The notes below the pieces were generated by a model that saw nothing but the letters and a program-made list of their open reading frames with translations, did not search any database and was not told where the DNA came from. This document shows positions 28,909 through 36,474 of a DNA stretch of 64,000 bases, piece after piece. Source of the DNA: Leptospira johnsonii (GTDB lineage Bacteria > Spirochaetota > Leptospiria > Leptospirales > Leptospiraceae); contig NZ_BFAY01000011.1 in the NCBI RefSeq assembly GCF_003112675.1, positions 930,001 through 994,000 of the forward strand, written 5' to 3'. Made by a program: the position numbers and the translations under genes. Within the stretch, counting starts at the first letter, position 1; each line of letters starts with the position of its first letter.

Positions 28909-29337
28909 ATGAAGCCCGATTATGTAATTCATTTATTATCCAGAACCAGGGACCGGATCCAAAAACATTTGTCCGAGGAATTCCTGAAGCAAGGGATCCT
29001 CGACCTGGTTCCAGCTCATGGCGGAGTACTCTTCATTTTAGGCAAAGAAGGTCCGCTAACCATGAGTGAATTGGCAAAGATGTTGGACAGGACCAATTCA
29101 ACAGTGACGGCCCTTTTGGATAAAATGGAGGAATTCGGCTATGTTAAAAGATCCAAACCTTATGAAGACGAAAGAGTAACTTCCGCAGAATTAACGGACA
29201 AAGGAAAACAAACCTTAGAAAAAGTCCAAAAAGCATCCAAAGCGACGCTCGCAAAACTTAGTCTGAATTTAGAGCAGAGAGAAAAAGAGGAATTCATGCG
29301 AATTTTAACCAAAATCCATTCGAATTTCGATCTATGA
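28909..29337 (+). CDS. MarR-family transcriptional regulator
   Basis: The protein has 142 residues with the standard MarR winged helix. The recognition segment is MSELAKMLDRTNSTVTALLDKMEEFGYVKRS in pieces (about 51-82), and the wing contains YEDERVTSAELTDKG. Dimerisation helices lie at both ends. The gene is followed 53 bases later by an SDR dehydrogenase on the same strand, and the same 18-base palindrome precedes both genes. This strongly suggests it represses itself and the SDR gene until a small aromatic or lipid ligand binds. The ligand is unknown. Confidence 0.9.
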   Translation: MKPDYVIHLLSRTRDRIQKHLSEEFLKQGILDLVPAHGGVLFILGKEGPLTMSELAKMLDRTNSTVTALLDKMEEFGYVKRSKPYEDERVTSAELTDKGKQTLEKVQKASKATLAKLSLNLEQREKEEFMRILTKIHSNFDL

Positions 29338-29357
29338 TGTAAATTTTTTTACATGAA

Positions 29358-29375
29358 TATTTCGACATCGAAATA
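29358..29375. promoter_or_regulatory. MarR-type operator 2, upstream of the SDR gene
   Basis: TATTTCGA-CA-TCGAAATA has perfect eight-base arms and lies four bases before the GGAG ribosome site of the SDR gene. It matches operator 1 upstream of the marR-like gene except for one arm base and the centre. Two such matched dyads, one before each of two adjacent genes, are the classical arrangement for a local MarR repressor. Confidence 0.7.
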
Positions 29376-29390
29376 AATAGGAGAACAACT

Positions 29391-30140
29391 ATGTTTGAAG
29401 GTAAAACCGCGGTAATCACCGGATCAGCCAGAGGTATAGGCAAAACGATCGCCAAAATGTTTTTGGAAAGAGGTTCCAAGATCATTCTTTCGGATCTAGA
29501 AGATTCCAATTGTAAGGAAACAGCAGAAGAATTGGCAAAGTATAATTCGGAAGGAATCTTTTGGAAAACCTGTGATGTGACTTCTAAAAATCAGAACAAG
29601 GAATTGGCGGAATTCGCAATCGAGAAAACCGGAGCCTTGGATATTTGGATCAATAATGCTGGCGTGGTCCAAGACGATCTTCTATTGAGAATGTCGGAAG
29701 AAAAATGGGAGAAGGTTCACTCAGTGAATTTGAAAGCAGCTTTCTTCGGGATCCAAACTGCTGCAAAGTTTATGTTAAAGAAACGTTCGGGTAGGATTGT
29801 TAACATAGGATCTGTTTCCGGATTTTATGGAAATGCTGGACAGGCAAATTATTCCTCCGCGAAGGCAGGACTATTTGCTCTCACGAAATCTGCTGCCAGA
29901 GAACTCGCATCCCGAAATATCACTGTGAATTGTGTGGCTTCCGGTTTTATCAATAATCGATTTGCCGAACATGTCCCTGAGGAAATTAGAAATTCTATTT
30001 TGGATTCTATTCCTCTAAAGATCAAAAGGAATCCGGAAGAAGCGGTTGCTTCTGCAGTTGCGTTCCTTTCATCTGAAGAAGCGGATTGGATCACCGGAGC
30101 AACTCTCCGAGTGGACGGAGGAATGTTGATCGGCTTTTAG
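29391..30140 (+). CDS. SDR-family NAD(P)-dependent oxidoreductase, FabG-like
   Basis: This is a classical short-chain dehydrogenase of 249 residues. The cofactor motif is TGSARGIGKT (residues 10-19), the structural motif is NNAGV near 88, and the catalytic Ser-Tyr-Lys is in GSVSGFYGNAGQANYSSAK (about 139-157). The PG-loop equivalent is SGFINNRF, and the C-terminus is LRVDGGMLIGF, as in FabG enzymes. It resembles 3-oxoacyl-ACP reductases but stands outside a fatty-acid operon and under an apparent MarR operator. A role in lipid or xenobiotic ketone reduction is therefore more likely than housekeeping FabG. GGAG sits seven bases before the ATG. Confidence 0.9.
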   Translation: MFEGKTAVITGSARGIGKTIAKMFLERGSKIILSDLEDSNCKETAEELAKYNSEGIFWKTCDVTSKNQNKELAEFAIEKTGALDIWINNAGVVQDDLLLRMSEEKWEKVHSVNLKAAFFGIQTAAKFMLKKRSGRIVNIGSVSGFYGNAGQANYSSAKAGLFALTKSAARELASRNITVNCVASGFINNRFAEHVPEEIRNSILDSIPLKIKRNPEEAVASAVAFLSSEEADWITGATLRVDGGMLIGF

Positions 30141-30254
30141 ACCGAATACTCATTTTATAGTTTTACGGACAGGTAAGAGAAGAATTCAAAAAATCTCTTG
30201 CCTGTTCTTTTGTAAGAAGCGACTTAACACTTTAGATTATCTTCTTCTTATTAT

Positions 30255-30824
30255 ATGAACTCTCTTACGAAATATTGTCATTACGTTCTTTCACTCGAAA
30301 AGGACCAAGATCCTGAAAATAAAATTTATCACGACACTGAATACGGTTTTACCTTAAAATCCGATGATGAGCTGTTCGGCAGGCTTATTCTGGAGATCAA
30401 CCAGGCAGGCCTCTCTTGGACCACGATCTTAAGGAAAAAGGAAAATTTCCGCAAGGCTTACAAAGACTTCTCAATTAAAAAGATCTCAAAGTTTTCCGAA
30501 AAGGATTTCAATCGCCTGATGAACGATGCCGGGATCATTCGAAACAGGCTTAAAATAAACGCTGCCATTCATAATGCGAATGTGGTCATAGGCCTCCAAA
30601 AAGAATTCGGAAGTTTCCAAGACTGGTTGCATTCTCATCATCCTAAATCATTGGAAGAATGGACCAAACTGTTCAAAAAAACTTTCGTTTTCGTGGGCGG
30701 AGAGATAGTGAATGAATTTTTAATGAGCACCGGATATTTGGAAGGAGCTCATGGACCAGGCTGTCCCATCTATAAGAAAGCTCTAAAGTCAAAACCTGCT
30801 TGGAATTCCAAAAAGAAAAAATAG
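30255..30824 (+). CDS. tag: DNA-3-methyladenine glycosylase I
   Basis: This base-excision repair enzyme removes 3-methyladenine from DNA. Recognisable family features are YHDTEYGF near residue 26, EINQAGLSWTTILRKKENFR near 55, and NDAGIIRNRLKINAAIHNA near 95. The zinc ligands of the Tag fold appear as an N-terminal Cys (KYCHYV) with His27 and a C-terminal H-x3-C (GAHGPGCPIY). At 189 residues the length is normal. No ribosome site is obvious before the ATG. A SAP-domain gene follows 15 bases later on the same strand and may be cotranscribed. Confidence 0.92.
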   Translation: MNSLTKYCHYVLSLEKDQDPENKIYHDTEYGFTLKSDDELFGRLILEINQAGLSWTTILRKKENFRKAYKDFSIKKISKFSEKDFNRLMNDAGIIRNRLKINAAIHNANVVIGLQKEFGSFQDWLHSHHPKSLEEWTKLFKKTFVFVGGEIVNEFLMSTGYLEGAHGPGCPIYKKALKSKPAWNSKKKK

Positions 30825-30839
30825 ATCTATTATCCTAAG

Positions 30840-31496
30840 ATGAAATCACGTCCTTCTTTTGAAAAAATCAAAACCATCGCTGAATTCGAATCTTATTATT
30901 GGTACAGAGAAGAATTACAAGATATCTGTTTGGCTTTACAGATCTCTGCCAAAGGAGCCAAAGCTGAACTGGAAGAAAGGTTAAGATCGTTTCTAACATT
31001 AGGCAGAGAGAAATTCCTCAAAAAGGAGAATTCTTCTAAAAGCTCCAGTTCCGTTCGCAGAAAAAATAAAAGTGAAAAAGAGATCACTCTCAAATCCAAA
31101 ATTATTCCGGAAGGAATTCGTTTTGATTCCAAATTCAGAGAATTCTGCAGAGAATATTACGATCTTAAAAAATTCAATTTTACCAAAGCAATGGCAGAAG
31201 CAGTTCGAGATGCGGAGAAGATCGGAAACCTAAAACTCTCCGTCAAAGATCTTTTGAAGGTGTATGAAAATCCTCCCAAGGAAGAAAGACCTGACGACCG
31301 CGTATTAAGATGGAATCGTTTTGTAAAAGATTTTCATTCTAATCCGAAAACTTCTCCGCTTAAAAACAAACTGAATATCGCTGCATTTTTATGGGGGAAG
31401 GTTCGAGACAGAGCAGGTAGTAAAAAATTTGATCCGTCTCTTTTGGAAGAATTTGCAAAAGAAATCCAAATATTGGAAGCTAAGAGCAATAAGTAA
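30840..31496 (+). CDS. SAP-domain protein of unknown function
   Basis: Residues about 10-52 (YYWYREELQDICLALQ followed by SAKGAKAELEERL) fit the SAP helix-extended-helix DNA/RNA-binding motif, with the conserved Gly replaced by an AKGAKAEL turn. A basic Ser-rich linker (60-85) leads to a second conserved domain with FREFCREYYDLKKFNF and WNRFVKDFH. I associate this pairing with small bacterial SAP proteins carrying a DUF6434-type domain (name from memory). It is 15 bases downstream of tag, so a role in DNA handling or repair is plausible but unproven. Confidence 0.7.
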   Translation: MKSRPSFEKIKTIAEFESYYWYREELQDICLALQISAKGAKAELEERLRSFLTLGREKFLKKENSSKSSSSVRRKNKSEKEITLKSKIIPEGIRFDSKFREFCREYYDLKKFNFTKAMAEAVRDAEKIGNLKLSVKDLLKVYENPPKEERPDDRVLRWNRFVKDFHSNPKTSPLKNKLNIAAFLWGKVRDRAGSKKFDPSLLEEFAKEIQILEAKSNK

Positions 31497-31572
31497 TGCT
31501 AAATCTGTAATGAAAATCAGGTTTTCTGCTGGAAGACTATTCTAACTCGTTATAAAATAACTTTCCAGACAA

Positions 31573-32169
31573 ATGAAAGTTAAGTTGTTCTTATTCTCTA
31601 TTCTATTTTGTTTCGCAATTAGTTTTCCTTTTTTATTGGGAGCCCAGTCGGAAAGTAAGGTAGTATGTTTAAACTGGGAAAAAGATTTTCCCAGAATCGA
31701 TTCTAAACTCTATTTAGAGATTAGCGGATTAGAATTGATTCTCAGTCCTCCATCCGGCGCGATTATGAGAAGCAGAAGACCGGGAGAATTAGTACCGGTT
31801 ATACATGGATCTTATAAAACGGAAGGAAACAAACAAGTACTCATCGAATTTCCATACGAGCCCGCCGACCCGGATGAATGTTCTTTTAATTGTAAGGAAC
31901 AATCGCATACACTCCGTTCCAACCGAAACCCTGAAGAGGTATTCGACAGTTGTGTCAAATCATGCAGGGACAACACAAGTTTCAAATATGGAAAGGATAA
32001 ATTTAAGCTGAATTTGAAATTCAAAATTTATCGGGATGAATCAGACACTTTAAGGATAGATTCCGTTTCTTATAAAGATCTGAATCCTATTACCGGAAAA
32101 TTAGCTTATTCTTTCCCTCATTATTTTGCGGGCGATCTGGTAGAATGTGCTAATTCTATTTGGGATTAG
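31573..32169 (+). CDS. Hypothetical secreted cysteine-containing protein
   Basis: The 198-residue product has a long signal peptide (MKVKLFLFSILFCFAISF..., cleavage near GAQSE at about 26). The mature part is beta-rich with a cysteine cluster in the middle (CSFNCKEQ and then DSCVKSCRD), probably two disulfides, and a last Cys near the C-terminus (VECANSIWD). I recognise no family. It stands 76 bases beyond the SAP gene and converges on the TetR gene with a 20-base gap. Confidence 0.6.
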   Translation: MKVKLFLFSILFCFAISFPFLLGAQSESKVVCLNWEKDFPRIDSKLYLEISGLELILSPPSGAIMRSRRPGELVPVIHGSYKTEGNKQVLIEFPYEPADPDECSFNCKEQSHTLRSNRNPEEVFDSCVKSCRDNTSFKYGKDKFKLNLKFKIYRDESDTLRIDSVSYKDLNPITGKLAYSFPHYFAGDLVECANSIWD

Positions 32170-32189
32170 TATATTTTAAAAATATAATA

Positions 32190-32786
32190 TTATCTATCCA
32201 ATGACAAAAGTGCTTTCTCTAATCGATTTATATGTTTGAAGTCTCCGGACATTCCATATAACTGCAAAGCGCCTTGGTAATAAAAAAGAATACTTTCCGA
32301 AATTTCTTTTAACTCGGAACTTGTTTTTACCTTTTTAGAGCTCCAAGTAATTTCTTTTAAACAAAGTTCGAAATCCTGTACCCAACGATTCAATGCGACC
32401 TTTACAAAATCTGAGATCTCAGGCTCGTCATGGGTCTGGTTGGATAAATTCGCATAAGGACAGCCGTAAATATAAGTATTTTTCAGACCTCTTCTCAACA
32501 TCTTCATCCAAGATCCGATAAAGTCCGAATAATTTTTTTCTCTCTTTGCAATCCTTTTAACAAAACCTAATATAGCTTCTTCTTGTTCCAAAAGGTAAGC
32601 TTTGCCCAGATCCCTTTTTGAAGGGAAATGGATGTACAGGCTCTTCTTAAAGGCTCCCGCTTCTTCTAAAATTTCGTTTATTCCTGTGTTGGGATAGCCC
32701 TTGGAATAAAATAATTTGAATGCAGCCTTTAAGATCCTGTCCTTGGCCGGATCTTCCGATCGAATTAAGTCCTTTTGGATTCTCAT
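32190..32786 (-). CDS. TetR-family transcriptional repressor
   Basis: The N-terminal HTH is RILKAAFKLFYSKGYPNTGI with NEILEEAGAFKKSLYIHFPSK, the standard TetR helix-turn-helix ending in the Tyr/Phe-x-HF-x-SK motif. The ligand-binding domain (70-198) is helical and contains YGCPYANLSNQ, a pattern seen in TetR_C groups whose members sense fatty or reactive compounds. It is divergent from a double-hotdog thioesterase gene, with two GTAGAC-N6-GTCTAC operators in the 100-base space between them. It is very likely an autorepressor that also controls the thioesterase. Confidence 0.9.
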   Translation of the reverse strand: MRIQKDLIRSEDPAKDRILKAAFKLFYSKGYPNTGINEILEEAGAFKKSLYIHFPSKRDLGKAYLLEQEEAILGFVKRIAKREKNYSDFIGSWMKMLRRGLKNTYIYGCPYANLSNQTHDEPEISDFVKVALNRWVQDFELCLKEITWSSKKVKTSSELKEISESILFYYQGALQLYGMSGDFKHINRLEKALLSLDR

Positions 32787-32806
32787 CTTTTTTCTATTCT
32801 GATTAT

Positions 32807-32838
32807 AATTCTGGTAGACTGATCTGTCTACCAGAATT
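32807..32838. promoter_or_regulatory. TetR operator 1
   Basis: This is a perfect inverted repeat with 13-base arms (AATTCTGGTAGAC and its complement) and a six-base spacer TGATCT. It lies about 20 bases upstream of the tetR ATG. Its core GTAGAC-N6-GTCTAC recurs at 32857-32874. The two centres are 43 bases apart, close to four helical turns, so both dimers would face the same side of the DNA. Confidence 0.8.
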
Positions 32839-32856
32839 TATTCTGGCACCTATGGA

Positions 32857-32874
32857 GTAGACCACTTTGTCTAC
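32857..32874. promoter_or_regulatory. TetR operator 2
   Basis: GTAGAC-CACTTT-GTCTAC has the same arms and spacer length as operator 1. It ends two bases before the GGAGG ribosome site of the thioesterase gene, where bound repressor would block both initiation and early transcription. Confidence 0.75.
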
Positions 32875-32886
32875 CGGAGGCTTTTT

Positions 32887-33711
32887 ATGAGGCTCATGGA
32901 AAAAACAGATAAAATCATCACATCCTTCGCTGTTCCTGTCCGCAAATCGGATATAGACGTAAACGGACATGTAAACAACGGGACCTACCAAAGTTATTTC
33001 GAAGAAGCAAGGATCAAAACCTTTGAACTTTTAAAGGAAGAAGGGGAAACGATCCTAAGTTCAGAGCGCTTAGTAGTCCGCCTATGCGAGATAGAATACA
33101 AGGCAGAGTTAAAATATCCTGAAGATGCAGTTGTCACTACGGACATTCTTCATTCCGATCCTGAATCCACAGAGATTATGCAGGAAATTTTCCGTGCCTC
33201 CGATTCAACATTAGTATGTAAGGCAAGATTCGTATTGAGCCTTTTTGACGATTCGGAAGAAGTTTTATATTCCGAAGAAGATTATCCTTATGCGTTCTAT
33301 CATCCGGTTAGCGTCGGTTGGGCAGAAATGAATCCGGAAGGTAAGGTAAATCTAGAAACGATCCAGTACTATCTAGATGACGCAAGGATCCGTTCTTCTT
33401 ATCAGTGCGGACTGGACTTACATGCCCTGCAAGCAAAAGGTATCGGCCCAGTGGTTTACAAAGCCCAGTTGAATTACTTCGACTCTATGGGTTTTCCAGA
33501 CGATTTTGTGATCGTAACTGTTTATCAAAAAGCTGAGAAGAATAGATTAGCATTTCGTCATGATGTGTTTTCTAAAAAGACTAAAAAATTGATCCTCACT
33601 TCTTTAGTGAACGGACTCTTTATGGATCTAAAAAGAAAAAGACCTCATCAATTCACCGAAGAAGAAATGAAAATGATCTTCAGCGTGAAGAATAAGCCTA
33701 TCTTTGATTGA
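32887..33711 (+). CDS. Double-hotdog acyl-CoA/acyl-ACP thioesterase
   Basis: Two 4HBT-like hotdog domains lie in tandem. The first has the catalytic-type motif DIDVNGHVNNGTYQSYFEEAR near residue 20. The second (about 138-265) has VGWAEMNPEGKVNLETIQYYLDDARI in pieces and keeps fewer polar residues. This is the arrangement of acyl-ACP thioesterases and of some CoA thioesterases. GGAGG six bases before the ATG at 32887 fixes the start. It is divergent from tetR and probably controlled by it through the operator that touches its ribosome site. It likely hydrolyses an acyl-CoA in lipid turnover or detoxification; the chain length is unknown. Confidence 0.83.
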   Translation: MRLMEKTDKIITSFAVPVRKSDIDVNGHVNNGTYQSYFEEARIKTFELLKEEGETILSSERLVVRLCEIEYKAELKYPEDAVVTTDILHSDPESTEIMQEIFRASDSTLVCKARFVLSLFDDSEEVLYSEEDYPYAFYHPVSVGWAEMNPEGKVNLETIQYYLDDARIRSSYQCGLDLHALQAKGIGPVVYKAQLNYFDSMGFPDDFVIVTVYQKAEKNRLAFRHDVFSKKTKKLILTSLVNGLFMDLKRKRPHQFTEEEMKMIFSVKNKPIFD

Positions 33712-33756
33712 ATTTATGATTTGAAATTTCACTAACTTAAGGAGAGGGTATCTTCG

Positions 33757-34440
33757 ATGAGATTCGAACATTGGAGCCCTCTCCATTTTATTATTCTTTT
33801 TCTTACTGCATTCTTCGGCTACGGCCTGCCTTATTTCGGCAAGAAGTTCGCTTCTTCCAAAACCAAAAACACGATCGGCTATATTCTCGGAGCTATTCTT
33901 CTTTTAAACTATTGCGTTTATGTAATATATAGAATTAATTCAGGTTATTGGCAGATACGTTATGATTTGCCTATGGAATTTTGTAATTGGTCTGCAATCG
34001 TAACTTCTCTGGCTCTTTTTACTCGGAATAGAACTCTTGCGGAACTTTCTTATTTTTGGGTAATTGCTGGTTCAATGCAAGGAGTGATCACCCCGGATCT
34101 TTCCGTTACATTTCCACATATTTACTTTTTTATATTCTTCATCGCTCATTCCGGCTTGGTGATTTCCGCTTTTTATGTTGTATTCGGCTTAGAGTTAACC
34201 CCTAGGAAAGGAGCGGTGCTTCGATCCGTTCTTTATAGCCAGATTTACGTTGCCGTCGCTTTGGTCATAGATTTCGCATTGGATGCAAACTACGGATACA
34301 TGAGAGAAAAATCAGCAGCCGGTTCTTTAATGGATTATTTAGGTCCTTGGCCTATTTATATTCTTTGGATGCAGGCTTTGGGAATGATCCTATTTACTAT
34401 TTTATATCTTCCGTTCTGGAAGAGAAATGCAGAAGGTTAG
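33757..34440 (+). CDS. TIGR02206/YwaF-type integral membrane protein
   Basis: This protein has 227 residues with about six to seven hydrophobic helices. The pattern HWSPLHFI at the N-terminus, LPMEFCNWSAIVTSLAL near 70, FWVIAGSMQGVITPDL near 108 and FPHIYFFIFFIAHSG near 122 are features I recall from the TIGR02206/YwaF family of membrane proteins of unknown function. AAGGAGAGG eight bases before the ATG supports the start. It follows the thioesterase by 45 bases and may be cotranscribed. The C-terminus has a conserved GPWPIYIL segment. Confidence 0.75.
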   Translation: MRFEHWSPLHFIILFLTAFFGYGLPYFGKKFASSKTKNTIGYILGAILLLNYCVYVIYRINSGYWQIRYDLPMEFCNWSAIVTSLALFTRNRTLAELSYFWVIAGSMQGVITPDLSVTFPHIYFFIFFIAHSGLVISAFYVVFGLELTPRKGAVLRSVLYSQIYVAVALVIDFALDANYGYMREKSAAGSLMDYLGPWPIYILWMQALGMILFTILYLPFWKRNAEG

Positions 34441-34441
34441 A

Positions 34442-35800
34442 TTATTCGGACTCTATTCTCTCTACAGCATCTACCGGAATGATCAAGTTCCCGTCTGGTC
34501 TTAATACTACGTAGAAACTATCTTGCTGGTAGATAATTCCTCTTTCCATGGATCCGTCTTTTAGATAAAGAATACGAACTTCTTGAGAGATTGCGTGCGG
34601 AGCACCTGGACCCTTGCTGTTTAAGATATCGGTAATAGATGCCTTATCCACCTTCTTAACCAACTCCATCAGTTGTTCTCTTTCTTTCAGGTCTTTTGGT
34701 GGGAAACGGACCATACTCGCAAACTTTCTCTCCAGGTCCGCTTTTTCGTCTGGAAGTATTTTTTTGAGAGAGTTCTTAAGCTCTTTTGGAGATATCAGGA
34801 ACGGATCCTTTGGAAGAGAATCCACATGAGGTTTGAGACTCTTGATTAAAGTCTCGTCAAGCTGAGCACTTGGCTGGGACTTTTTACTCGCCTTGATAGA
34901 ATCTTCGATCTTTTTCAGACCTTTCATTCTTGCGGGAGAGAATCCTTGCCATGCAAGCTGTTGTCCTGATTCTATAGTTAATTGTTGTTTATCAAATAAG
35001 ATCGGATATTCTTTTGCGAGTAGAGCAATTTCTTCTTTGGTCAACCAACTAGAAACCGATTCCCAGAAGATCGCGCTTCCGGATTCAAATCTGACTTTTC
35101 CTTCTAATACTTTTACTGAAAGAGAAGAATCGGCGCGTCCTTTGTTGACAGAGACCTTGGTTCCTTCTAAGATCAATTTGAAATCATTAGAACCGATGGA
35201 AATATTTTCCGAGTCTTTAGGACCTTGGCTATCCAGAAGAATTGTGCCATATCCAAGAGATACGTGAATTGCATTTTCTTTACGTTCCGCAGTAAAGTCT
35301 GTGTCAGGTAAGGCTCTTAGAGAAACACTCTTTTCTCCTTCTAACTGAACGTCGCATACGGAAGATTTACCGGATACGATCCTTTTACCGGAGACATCTT
35401 CTCCTGCTTGGGAAGCTTTACCTTCGATTGAACAATCGCCATAAGAATAAGTGAACTTATCCAAAGTGGCTTCGCCCTTTTTGATCTGAGAATTCTGATA
35501 GAAGTATATTCCAAATACTGCAAATACCAATGCCGCGACTGCGAGATAGATCGCTGGTTTAGGGAAAGGGAGGACTTTTTTATAAGAAGTTTGAGGCGAA
35601 AGGTTTTTTAACTCCTGGGAGGCACCAGAAGTCCTGAGTTGGGATTGGATCTGGGTAATTTTTCGGTATTCGGCCGCTCTTTCAGGGTCTTTTAATACGA
35701 TCTCTAAAAGTTGTTTTTTCCCGGTAGCGTCCAACTCACCGGAAAGATATGACTCTAGTAGGTCTTCGAAACTATTTGACTGTTGGGTATGTAATGCCAT
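34442..35800 (-). CDS. FecR-type anti-sigma factor
   Basis: A cytoplasmic N-terminal zinc-less anti-sigma-like segment (about 1-60, SFEDLLESYLSGELDATGKKQLL) leads to one membrane helix (about 83-101) and a periplasmic FecR-like beta domain (about 130-235, with TKVSVNKGRADSSLSVKVLEGKVRF). A long polar tail to residue 452 ends in a small beta unit (ILYLKDGSMERGIIYQ). It starts one base after the stop of the ECF sigma gene, so the two form an operon. It should hold the sigma factor at the membrane until an envelope signal arrives. No TonB-dependent receptor is adjacent. Confidence 0.83.
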   Translation of the reverse strand: MALHTQQSNSFEDLLESYLSGELDATGKKQLLEIVLKDPERAAEYRKITQIQSQLRTSGASQELKNLSPQTSYKKVLPFPKPAIYLAVAALVFAVFGIYFYQNSQIKKGEATLDKFTYSYGDCSIEGKASQAGEDVSGKRIVSGKSSVCDVQLEGEKSVSLRALPDTDFTAERKENAIHVSLGYGTILLDSQGPKDSENISIGSNDFKLILEGTKVSVNKGRADSSLSVKVLEGKVRFESGSAIFWESVSSWLTKEEIALLAKEYPILFDKQQLTIESGQQLAWQGFSPARMKGLKKIEDSIKASKKSQPSAQLDETLIKSLKPHVDSLPKDPFLISPKELKNSLKKILPDEKADLERKFASMVRFPPKDLKEREQLMELVKKVDKASITDILNSKGPGAPHAISQEVRILYLKDGSMERGIIYQQDSFYVVLRPDGNLIIPVDAVERIESE

Positions 35801-35801
35801 C

Positions 35802-36332
35802 TTATAGTCCGATCCCTTCTGCTTCTAGATGCGTCCTTAATAATCTGAACGCACTAAGCAAACGACGACTAACGGTCCTCTCAGATATTCCGAGAGCGTC
35901 CGCAGTCTCCTTGAGAGTTTTCTTTTGGATTTCCTTCAGTAATATTATACTCTTTTCCGGCTCAGGAAGACGTGAAACCCCATCTTTTAAAGCTAAATTG
36001 AGAGAATTTTTCTCCAATTCCAGAGGATCCTCATGATTCCCCCCAGAGAGCTCCGGAAAGTTCTCTACATTAATTGAGACGTTCCCCGTCTCCTTCTTTG
36101 TACGATTGAAATGTTTAAAATATAGGTTTTTAGCGATCGTGCAAGACCAAGAGGAGAAACTTCCCCTTTCGGAATCGAAACGATCCATGACCTCAAAGGC
36201 CTTTAAGAATGTCTCTTGGGTCAAATCTTCGGCAATTTCAGGATTTCCTGAGAGTTTTAGCAGGAAATGATATACTGTGTTCTTGCAGGACTCGTATAAA
36301 GTAATGAATTCCTGTTGGGAAAGACCTTGCAT
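35802..36332 (-). CDS. ECF RNA polymerase sigma factor
   Basis: This is a 176-residue sigma-70 family protein with region 2 (ETFLKAFEVMDRFDSERGSF, including the typical -10 recognition surface) and region 4 HTH (LKETADALGISERTVSRRL). The two are linked by an acidic segment. Gene order sigma then FecR anti-sigma matches ECF systems that answer envelope signals. The immediate target is unknown. A transcription stop lies just upstream (36402-36434), so the gene has its own promoter in the remaining roughly 70 bases. Confidence 0.93.
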   Translation of the reverse strand: MQGLSQQEFITLYESCKNTVYHFLLKLSGNPEIAEDLTQETFLKAFEVMDRFDSERGSFSSWSCTIAKNLYFKHFNRTKKETGNVSINVENFPELSGGNHEDPLELEKNSLNLALKDGVSRLPEPEKSIILLKEIQKKTLKETADALGISERTVSRRLLSAFRLLRTHLEAEGIGL

Positions 36333-36401
36333 TTGTAGTTCAGTCGGGCCGAAAAAAAGGATTTCTACTTATTTTTGGGATATTCCCATTCAGCGGAAGC
36401 A

Positions 36402-36434
36402 GAAAAAATAAGGCCCCCGAAAATCGAGAGCCTT
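36402..36434 (-). terminator. Intrinsic terminator after the ricin-lectin lipoprotein
   Basis: On the minus strand, an 11-pair stem (AAGGCTCTCGA with TCGGGGGCCTT, two G-T pairs) with a TTT loop is followed by ATTTTTTC. It lies 40-75 bases past the lectin stop and isolates that gene from the sigma-factor gene. A second hairpin (36443-36474, arms AAATTACG and CGTAATTT with an inner GGCGG/CCGCC) sits between the stop codon and this terminator. Confidence 0.75.
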
Positions 36435-36474
36435 ACCTTTTTAAATTACGTGGCGGCTTGCCCGCCCCGTAATT

